A stretch of 64,000 bases of DNA, taken from contig NZ_CP089746.1 in NCBI RefSeq assembly GCF_029541745.1, positions 3,977,559 to 4,041,558 on the forward strand, written 5' to 3'. Source of the stretch: Streptomyces sp. LX-29. Lineage in GTDB: Bacteria; Actinomycetota; Actinomycetes; Streptomycetales; Streptomycetaceae. Numbering within the stretch: the first letter of the stretch is position 1; each line of letters starts with the position of its first letter. Positions 32,899 to 38,766 of this stretch are shown here, piece after piece. The position numbers were made by a program, and so were the translations under genes. The notes beneath the pieces were generated by a model. The model did no database searches and was not told where the DNA came from. It saw only the letters and a list, made by a program, of their open reading frames with translations.

Positions 32899-32987
32899 GG
32901 ATTACCTCCTAATGCGTGAGGGGCAGGCGCTCGCGAAATTATGAACGCCTGCCCCATATCGCTTACTCATCCTCCATTGCAAAGCCT

Positions 32988-33350
32988 CTAGCTCTGATTC
33001 TTATTTATTGCCCAGTTGAGGAGAGCTCCTGCAGCAATCGCCCACAGAAAATGCAGTGTCATCTCCTGATGTTCCGGGGCAACAAGAGCCACGGCAACCA
33101 GTGCAAAAGAGTAGAGAATGAGTTCAGTTTCGCGATCCAATGCCGTCCCACTTTCGTGATCAGATGGTTTCTCTGTCAGGAATGGGACTGTGACTGGAGG
33201 ATTTATAGGATCCGACTTTTCGAAGGTGCGGCTATGCCGACGGCTCCATCGGACTACGGAAAGGCGACTACGGGACTCAGACTGTATCGCGGGTGTTCCG
33301 CTACATGTCCAGCATACGAGCACTGACTTGGCAATGCACTCCGGCGTCAT
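32988..33350 (-). CDS. Small two-TM protein upstream of the low-GC cargo gene
   Basis: A frame of 120 codons with the same low-GC character as the gene 90 bp downstream. The C-terminal part is convincing as a membrane hairpin (ELILYSFALVAVALVA … MTLHFLWAIAAGALLNWAINKNQS). The N-terminal half (CWTCSGTPAIQSESRSRLS) is weak and lacks a clear ribosome binding site, so the real protein may start later. It may be a partner of the unknown cargo protein. Confidence 0.4.
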   Translation of the reverse strand: MTPECIAKSVLVCWTCSGTPAIQSESRSRLSVVRWSRRHSRTFEKSDPINPPVTVPFLTEKPSDHESGTALDRETELILYSFALVAVALVAPEHQEMTLHFLWAIAAGALLNWAINKNQS

Positions 33351-33843
33351 CGGTAGGTCAGGGTCTCTTGCAGCTCTGATCTTGAGGCACGCCTGCTAGC
33401 AGCATGCTGAAGCTCGCGAGGTCGGTGGAGCGGGTTTGGGCGGTGGCCTGCCCGGTCTGGGGTCGGGCATGGTCAGGGGGCCGTACGCTCGTTGGCAACT
33501 CGGGCAGGCTTTGGACCTGCCCGCAATTAGCACGAGTGGCCCCCTGGCCTTGCCCGACGCGGGACCCGGACTGGGGAGGTGCCTAAAGCCGTGGAGCCGA
33601 CCCCCAGCCACGACGGTGCTCTTCTTCTCAGCCAAGGCGCTTGCTGCTGTCGCGCGGCCTGGCGGTCGAGCCGGAGCGGGGGCAGAGACAGGAGCGGCGG
33701 CCCGCGCCGCTGGGCCGCGCGCCGCGCTTGCGCGGCGCCTTGACGGTGTAGGGAATTCGTATTGAGCTCGGGCAGCGACGGTTTTCGAAATCCACGGCGC
33801 CTGTGCCGCCGGTAGCCGAACTGAGGGCAAGACGAGGTCCTGA
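33351..33843. other. Gene-poor stretch left of the IS element
   Basis: No supported gene. A perfect 8-bp hairpin CGGGCAGG/CCTGCCCG (33501-33523) is present. Composition changes from low GC to high GC near 33400, which marks the edge of the imported cargo. Confidence 0.4.
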
Positions 33844-33946
33844 GTGGGCGGTTCGTGACTCTTTGAGTGGATCTGCTGTCGCCTGATGGTGTGGCGGCGG
33901 GGCGGAATCTGCCGGTCCGCGGTTGGTGATCTGGTGATGTGACCGG

Positions 33947-34795
33947 GTGAGTGAACGCAAGCCGTATCCGAGTGACTTATCGGACGAGCAGTGGTCGTTG
34001 ATCGAGCCGGTGATCACCGCGTGGAAGGACCGGCACCGTTCGGTCAGCGGCCACCAGGGTGCCTACGACATGCGGGAGATCGTGAACGCGATCCTTTACC
34101 AGGGGCGGACCGGCTGCCAGTGGGCCTATCTCCCGCACGACCTGCCGCCCAAGAGCGCGACCTACTACTACTTCGCCGCCTGGCGGGACGACGGGACCGA
34201 CCAGGTCATCCATGAACTCCTGCGCTGCCAGGTCCGTGAACGCGCCCGACGATTAGAGGACCCGACCCTGGTGGTCCTGGACACCCAGAGTGTCCACGTG
34301 GCCGCCGGGGTCCCCGCCTCCACGAGCGGCCACGATCCGGCCAAGCGGGTGCCCGGCCGCAAGCGGGGTCTTGCCGTGGACGTCCTCGGCCTGGTCATCG
34401 CGGTCGTCGTCCTCGCCGCGAACACCCACGACAACGCCGCGGGCATCGTCCTGCTGGACCAGGTCGCCGAGCACGCCGGCGGAAGCGTCCGCAAAGCCCT
34501 GGTCGACCAGGGCTTCAAGAACCAGGTCGTCGAACACGGCGCCGGCCTGGGCATCGACGTCGAGATCGTCGCACGCAACCCGCAGGACAAGGGGTTCGTG
34601 CCGCAGCCGAAGCGGTGGAGGGTCGAGCAGACCTACGGGATCCTGATACTGCACCGGCGCCTGGTCCGCGACTACGAGCACCGCCCCTCCTCCTCCGCCT
34701 CCCGCGTCTACTGGGCGATGACCCACGTCATGACCCGACGCCTCACCGGCGCGAACGCCCCCACCTGGCGCACGGCGCAGGCGGTGGCAGCGTGA
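33947..34795 (+). CDS. IS5-family DDE transposase
   Basis: A 282-residue transposase. The N-terminal DNA-binding region (MSERKPYPSDLSDEQWSLIEPVI … AILYQGRTGCQWAYLPHDLPPKSATYYYFAAWRDDG) is typical of IS5/IS1031. The catalytic triad is visible: D in VVLDTQSVH, D in ALVDQGFKN and E in RVEQTYG. The GTG start at 33947 lies ~100 bp inside the left terminal repeat. The stop overlaps the next frame by 4 nt (GTGA). Confidence 0.93.
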   Translation: MSERKPYPSDLSDEQWSLIEPVITAWKDRHRSVSGHQGAYDMREIVNAILYQGRTGCQWAYLPHDLPPKSATYYYFAAWRDDGTDQVIHELLRCQVRERARRLEDPTLVVLDTQSVHVAAGVPASTSGHDPAKRVPGRKRGLAVDVLGLVIAVVVLAANTHDNAAGIVLLDQVAEHAGGSVRKALVDQGFKNQVVEHGAGLGIDVEIVARNPQDKGFVPQPKRWRVEQTYGILILHRRLVRDYEHRPSSSASRVYWAMTHVMTRRLTGANAPTWRTAQAVAA

Positions 34796-35190
34796 ACATC
34801 CAGCCCCTGCTTGACGCCCTGGACCTCCAGGAAGACGCCGCCCGGGCCCTGGCCAACGACCTCCGCGCACAAATCAACGACCTGCAGACCCGGCTGCGGG
34901 AGGCCGAGATGCACCTGGAGCACCTCGCGATCACCCGCAAGACCATCACCGGCCTCGCCGACCGGCTCCCCGCATCCCCGCCGGAACTGCCCGAGCACCC
35001 GGACTACCCCCGCATCCTCGCCGCCTTCAACCACGCGACCGGGCCGCTACGGGCCAAGGACGTCTGCGAAGCCCTCGGCCACGAACTGCTGCCGAAGAAC
35101 GTCGAAGGCACCCGCGCCAAGCTGAAACGCCTGGTCAAACTCGGGATCCTCACCGAGGCCGACACCGGCAACTTCGCCAGGAAGCAATAG
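34792..35190 (+). CDS. IS passenger protein with coiled-coil and wHTH-like C-terminus
   Basis: A 132-residue protein, GTG start coupled to the transposase stop by a 4-nt overlap. Residues ~10-60 form a coiled coil (EDAARALANDLRAQINDLQTRLREAEMHLEHLAI). Residues ~80-130 look like a winged helix (YPRILAAFNHATGPLRAKDVCEALGHELLPKNVEGTRAKLKRLVKLGILTEAD). The same partner is common behind this IS group in Streptomyces. It may regulate transposition or bind IS ends; function unproven. Confidence 0.75.
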   Translation: MNIQPLLDALDLQEDAARALANDLRAQINDLQTRLREAEMHLEHLAITRKTITGLADRLPASPPELPEHPDYPRILAAFNHATGPLRAKDVCEALGHELLPKNVEGTRAKLKRLVKLGILTEADTGNFARKQ

Positions 35191-35276
35191 CAGACGGAAC
35201 CTCCACCAGCGACCTTGCCCCAACCTCAACCGGAAACGGACATCACCTCACGAACCGCCCACTGAGAGCAGCAGAA

Positions 35277-35313
35277 GGCGGCCGCACTGATCGCCTTCAT
35301 CAGTGCGGCCGCC
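35277..35313 (-). terminator. Terminator of the leftward GntR operon
   Basis: GGCGGCCGCACTGAT and ATCAGTGCGGCCGCC form a perfect 15-bp stem around CGCCTTC, 14 bp after the stop of the GntR gene ending at 35328. The IS end lies 15 bp beyond. Confidence 0.75.
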
Positions 35314-35327
35314 GTGACTCCCGTAGA

Positions 35328-36092
35328 TCAGCCTGGACGTTGAACGCCATCCAAGGGCGTGGTGTAGACCGCCGTGACGCGGTCCCCCGCCATCACCAGG
35401 TCGGCGACCTCCACCACCTGGCCATGTACGTCGATGGACTTCCTCTTGATCACCAGTAGGGACACGCCTGCTGAGACGCCGAGAGTGATTGCCTCGGACT
35501 CGGACGGCATGCGAGTCGATAGGTGTTCCTGGAAGTGGTCGAGCTCCACACCCGTTTGGACGAGCCAGCTACCGGCCTTGTCTTCTCTCGGTGCTCCCTC
35601 GCCCATGGGCTCAGGGGAGTCCGTGGCCTCGGTGTCGTACGGCTGGTATGAGTGCACGATCGCGTGCGGCGCAGCGTCGCCGCATCGCTGGCAGTGGTAG
35701 ACGAACTCCACCAGTGGCGTGCCCTTCTCGACGCCCATGCGGGTCGCGAGCTCCTCGTCGGCAGTCAGCTCGCGGGAGCTGACGAAGGCGACGCTGATCT
35801 CGCGGCCGTCGCAGGTGTAGCTCCTCGCGCCGGATTCCTGCGCGGGCCAGTGTCGGCTGCTGACGTACTCGATCCGGCGGGGTGCGGCGAGGACGAAGGT
35901 GCCGACGCCGTGGCGTCGCTCGATCAGGCCGTCGAGCCGAAGCGCTTCGAGGGCGCGCCGCAGGGTCGGCGTGCCGATCCTGTACTGACTGGCGAGGTCC
36001 CTTTCCGCGGGGAGGCGTGCCCCGCTGGCGAGCGCGCCGGTGGAGATGAGTCGACGGAGATCGGCCGCGACCTGCTCGTACCGGTATGCCAT
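35328..36092 (-). CDS. GntR-family regulator with UTRA domain (AICE)
   Basis: A 254-residue regulator. The N-terminal GntR winged helix (YEQVAADLRRLISTGALASGARLPAERDLASQYRIGTPTLRRALEALRLDGLIERRHGVGTFV) is followed by a UTRA ligand domain (VAFVSSRELTADEELATRMGV … GVSLLVIKRKSIDVHGQVVEVADLVMAGDRVTAVY). A CxxC pair (HCQRCGDAAP) sits in the effector domain. It is the last gene of a leftward operon of small AICE proteins, 4 bp after its neighbour. It is one of three GntR paralogues on the element. Confidence 0.88.
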   Translation of the reverse strand: MAYRYEQVAADLRRLISTGALASGARLPAERDLASQYRIGTPTLRRALEALRLDGLIERRHGVGTFVLAAPRRIEYVSSRHWPAQESGARSYTCDGREISVAFVSSRELTADEELATRMGVEKGTPLVEFVYHCQRCGDAAPHAIVHSYQPYDTEATDSPEPMGEGAPREDKAGSWLVQTGVELDHFQEHLSTRMPSESEAITLGVSAGVSLLVIKRKSIDVHGQVVEVADLVMAGDRVTAVYTTPLDGVQRPG

Positions 36093-36096
36093 GTGG

Positions 36097-36321
36097 TCAC
36101 TGCTCCTTGGCTCGGGTGGGGTCCGGGGTGGTGCGGTGGCATTCGCAGTCGCAGCGCTCGGTGAGGACGAGCGTTCCGAGCGCCCAGGGCGGCTTCGGGG
36201 GAAGCCGCACCTCGTGCGGGCCCGGACACTTCTGGTGCAGGTCGGCGTACTCGGGCCGGGGCCACTTCTCGACGAGGTGGCAGTGCGGCGCCAAGTAGCG
36301 GTCTTTGGTGGGCCTGCTCAT
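36097..36321 (-). CDS. Small Cys/His-rich AICE protein
   Basis: A 74-residue protein beginning MSRPTKDRYLAPHCHLVEKWPRP and ending with RCDCECHRTTPDPTRAKEQ. The HCH, CPGPH and CDCECH clusters suggest metal binding. It overlaps the upstream frame by 1 nt and the GntR gene follows after 4 bp. Proteins like this recur in Streptomyces integrative elements; function unknown. Confidence 0.65.
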   Translation of the reverse strand: MSRPTKDRYLAPHCHLVEKWPRPEYADLHQKCPGPHEVRLPPKPPWALGTLVLTERCDCECHRTTPDPTRAKEQ

Positions 36322-36536
36322 CAGGCCCGTCCGAGCGTCCGGGCGCGGCGCATGGCGGCGGCCGCGGCCACGGCGTCGTAGCCCTGCTCCAGCGAGAGCG
36401 GGGCGCAGTCCGGGCAGTAGTGCCGGGTATGGCCACCGCCGGACGCGCCGTGGATCAGTGCAGTCCTGGGCTTGTCGGTCGGCTTCTCGCAGCGATTGCA
36501 GGTCCGTGTGGTGGGGTGGTCGGTACCGTCGGTCAT
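36321..36536 (-). CDS. Small zinc-ribbon-like AICE protein
   Basis: A 71-residue protein (MTDGTDHPTTRTCNRCEKPTD … HYCPDCAPLSLEQGYDAVAAAAAMRRAR) with two CxxC pairs forming a likely zinc ribbon and a C-terminal helix. The ATG at 36536 follows GGAGCTGACGAC. It overlaps the next gene by 1 nt and lies 4 bp downstream of the gene above. It is probably part of the regulatory operon; exact role unknown. Confidence 0.68.
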   Translation of the reverse strand: MTDGTDHPTTRTCNRCEKPTDKPRTALIHGASGGGHTRHYCPDCAPLSLEQGYDAVAAAAAMRRARTLGRA

Positions 36537-36540
36537 GTCG

Positions 36541-36885
36541 TCAGCTCCCTGTGGCTGGTGGCCACTCCCGGCGACGGCGCCCACCGCCGTCGCCGGGAGG
36601 CTCTTCTGGCTCGCCCACCCCGTGGTGACTCACACCCGCCTGCGGTCGCGTACCGCCCGTGTCGACGACCGCCCAGGCGACGCTTCCTGCGGCGTTGCCG
36701 TAGTGGCCGAACCGGTCGGCCATCTCTAACGCGGCGAGGACCGCACGCCACCGCACCGGAGACAGCGGCTCGGGGACCTCCGCCTCCAGGCGAATCCGAC
36801 CAGGCTGCCGGAGCAGCCGCGGCACGCAGCCGGCGGCGGAGAGGAGCGCCTCGATCGCCTGCGCTCGTGATGCAGAAGCAGGCAC
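36541..36885 (-). CDS. AICE hypothetical protein, first gene of leftward operon
   Basis: A 114-residue protein with a GTG start behind GGAGGG. Residues 1-70 are helical (RAQAIEALLSAAGCVPRLLRQPGRIRLEAEVPEPLSPVRWRAVLAALEMADRFG); the C-terminus is Gly/Arg-rich and probably disordered. Its promoter region contains the two CTAGTNNACTAG palindromes shared with the divergent GntR gene. No family with known function is recognised. Confidence 0.6.
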   Translation of the reverse strand: MPASASRAQAIEALLSAAGCVPRLLRQPGRIRLEAEVPEPLSPVRWRAVLAALEMADRFGHYGNAAGSVAWAVVDTGGTRPQAGVSHHGVGEPEEPPGDGGGRRRREWPPATGS

Positions 36886-36924
36886 AGCAGTCCCTCCGCC
36901 ACAATGAAGTCACTCAGGGTGAAG

Positions 36925-36955
36925 CTAGTTAACTAGATTAGAGCTAGTGGACTAG
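36925..36955. promoter_or_regulatory. Paired palindromic GntR operator
   Basis: CTAGTTAACTAG (36925-36936) and CTAGTGGACTAG (36944-36955) are 12-bp palindromes with 19-bp spacing in the divergent promoter region between the small-protein operon and the GntR gene at 36965. The second ends 10 bp before the GntR ATG, as expected for autorepression (KorSA-like). Confidence 0.7.
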
Positions 36956-36964
36956 ATTTGCCAC

Positions 36965-37720
36965 ATGCCTGCGGAGCTGCCGCCCTATCTCGCCGTCGCC
37001 GACCAACTGCGGCAGCGCGTCGCCAGCGGAGAATGGTCGCCCGGCGACCGACTTCCCTCCCGCGCCCAACTCGCGCAGGACTACGCTGTCGGCGACAACG
37101 TCGTCCGCCGCGCGCAGGAACTACTCATCGCCCAGGGGCTCCTCGAAGGCCGCGCCGGATCCGGTACCTACGTGGCCGAACCGCGGGAGCGAGTGCGCAT
37201 GGTCCGGTCCTCGGCCCGCGAACAGCACGGCGGGTCGCCGTTCCGCGCGGACCTGGCCAGCCTGGGCAAGGACGGCTCCTGGGAACATCGAACCGAAGCC
37301 AAGGTCCCGGCCCCGGCGGGGATCGCGGCGCGGCTCGGCCTCGCCCCTGGCGAGCTGTGCGTCCGTACGGAGTACGAGTTCCTGCTCGACGGCAAACCCG
37401 TGCAGCTGTCGACCAGTTGGGAGCCGTACGCCCTCACCGGCGGCACCATCGTGGTCCTGCCCGAGGGCGGCCCCTACGCCGGCCGCGGTGTGGTCGAGCG
37501 CATGGCCGCGATCGACGTGGTGGTCAGCCACGCGGTGGAACAGCCGGAACCGAGGCTCGCTACCGCCGACGAGGCGAATCTCCTGGGCGTGCCGAAGGGT
37601 GCCCTCGTGACCCACATCCAGCGGACGTACTACAGCGAGGACGGCCGCCCGGTAGAGACGGCGGACATCGTCATCCCGGCGGCCTACAGCGAGATCGTCT
37701 ACGAGATCCCCGTCCGATAG
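36965..37720 (+). CDS. GntR-family regulator with UTRA domain (KorSA-like)
   Basis: A 251-residue regulator. The winged helix is YLAVADQLRQRVASGEWSPGDRLPSRAQLAQDYAVGDNVVRRAQELLIAQGLLEGRAGSGTYV. The UTRA domain follows (RLGLAPGELCVRTEYEFLLDGKPVQLSTSWEPYALT … ALVTHIQRTYYSEDGRPVETADIVIPAAYSEIVYEIPV). It is divergent from the small-protein operon with paired palindromes between them. In pSAM2 the GntR-type KorSA keeps replication and transfer silent; a comparable role is inferred. Confidence 0.9.
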   Translation: MPAELPPYLAVADQLRQRVASGEWSPGDRLPSRAQLAQDYAVGDNVVRRAQELLIAQGLLEGRAGSGTYVAEPRERVRMVRSSAREQHGGSPFRADLASLGKDGSWEHRTEAKVPAPAGIAARLGLAPGELCVRTEYEFLLDGKPVQLSTSWEPYALTGGTIVVLPEGGPYAGRGVVERMAAIDVVVSHAVEQPEPRLATADEANLLGVPKGALVTHIQRTYYSEDGRPVETADIVIPAAYSEIVYEIPVR

Positions 37721-37796
37721 GGGCTCGGGCCGGCCAGAACGACCGAGAGGAAGAGCTCCCGGCCCCGAGCCGACGAGCCTTGCGGGGGGAAATTCC

Positions 37797-38366
37797 TTGG
37801 ACGCGATCGCCCAGTTAGTAACGATCGCCGCGGTCATACTCGGCGCCCTGACTTCGTACGCTACGAATGAGCTCATGGAACGGAGCAGGCGCAAGCAGGC
37901 ACTCCGCACCCGCTGGGACGGGCACAAGCTCGACGCCTACGCGGAGTACATAGGTCGGGTCCGGTCCTCGATCCACGCCTCAGTGCTGCTGTACGAAGTC
38001 CGCGAGGAGATGCGCACGGTGGCGCGAACCGAGCGTGAGCTGGAGGAAGACCTCACGAGCATGGGCATCGCCCAGGCGCTCGCGTTCGAACGCGTGATGC
38101 TGCTCGCCGGGGACGAGGTGATCGAGGTCGCCCACTCGGTGCAGGAGGCAACGGCCGCCATCGGGTGGCAGGCGCGAGGCGTGGTGGACGGCACCTTGGC
38201 TGCGTGGCGTCAACTGCACACCGTCGCCTTCGAAGCGATCAACCGTTTCCACGAGCGGGCGAGGTACGACCTCGGGGTGAGCGGCGATTTTGACGGACAG
38301 CAGCACACGGCGCGTGGGCTGCTCCTCCCCAACTCGCGGGCCGAGGTCGAGAACGACGGATCATGA
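37797..38366 (+). CDS. Membrane-anchored hypothetical protein
   Basis: A 189-residue protein with a TTG start behind GGGGGGAAA. One N-terminal membrane helix (AIAQLVTIAAVILGALTSYATNELM) is followed by a long cytoplasmic helical domain (DGHKLDAYAEYIGRVRSSIHASVLLYEVREEMRTVARTERELEEDL … AFERVMLLAGDEVIEVAHSVQEATAAIGWQARGVVDGTLAAWRQLHTVAFEAINRFHERARYDLGV). Similar Streptomyces proteins have no assigned function. It lies 77 bp after the GntR gene and 97 bp before the STAND pair, so it may belong to that module. Confidence 0.7.
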   Translation: MDAIAQLVTIAAVILGALTSYATNELMERSRRKQALRTRWDGHKLDAYAEYIGRVRSSIHASVLLYEVREEMRTVARTERELEEDLTSMGIAQALAFERVMLLAGDEVIEVAHSVQEATAAIGWQARGVVDGTLAAWRQLHTVAFEAINRFHERARYDLGVSGDFDGQQHTARGLLLPNSRAEVENDGS

Positions 38367-38463
38367 CCATTCCCGGCTGGTCACGACGGGCGTTGACCGA
38401 AGCGCTGTTGTGACCTTCGCGGATGGGGGACCATAGCGGTGCCGGGTTTACGGGGAGGCACGA

Positions 38464-38766
38464 GTGACACGTACCGCGCGTTGGTTGTTAGTGACCGTCG
38501 GGGCCTTGGCCGTCTTCGGCTTGTGCGTATGGCTGGGCGACCTCGTTTTGCCGTGGGATCGGCCGGAGCGCATCGCCACCGGAGCAGGCGCGGGGGCGGT
38601 CATCGCCGGCTTGCTGGGCGCCTGGGCGGCATCGGTGATCGGTTCCGCTCCAGGGCCGGCACCCGGACCACCGCAGGGAAACACCGCATCGGGAGAACGG
38701 TCCGTGGCCGCAGGTGACAACTCCGGCGTCATCATCACCGGTGACGGAGGCACGGTCCGACGATGA
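38464..38766 (+). CDS. Two-TM protein sharing the STAND protein's N-terminal motif
   Basis: A 100-residue protein with GTG start behind GGGGAGG. Two TMs (WLLVTVGALAVFGLCVWLGDLVL and IATGAGAGAVIAGLLGAWAASVIG) are followed by a Pro-rich linker and the tail ERSVAAGDNSGVIITGDGG. Almost the same motif (RSAAADSNSGVVATGDN) opens the next protein, whose start overlaps this stop by 4 nt (ATGA). The two are therefore made together and may interact, this one acting at the membrane. Function is not known. Confidence 0.7.
   Translation: MTRTARWLLVTVGALAVFGLCVWLGDLVLPWDRPERIATGAGAGAVIAGLLGAWAASVIGSAPGPAPGPPQGNTASGERSVAAGDNSGVIITGDGGTVRR

Larger units (their letters stand above)
33844..35262 (+). mobile_element. 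IS5-family insertion sequence, complete
   Basis: A 1,419-bp element with perfect 15-bp terminal inverted repeats (GTGGGCGGTTCGTGA … TCACGAACCGCCCAC), flanked by the 3-bp repeat TGA on both sides. A 3-bp TNA duplication fits the IS1031 group of IS5. It encodes a DDE transposase and a coupled passenger protein. Both frames and both ends are intact, suggesting a recent insertion into the AICE. Confidence 0.85.

Noticed and set aside
33396..33830. Minus-strand frame left of the IS element
   Set aside because: A Pro/Ala/Arg-rich composition artefact without a ribosome binding site; the composition changes abruptly inside it.
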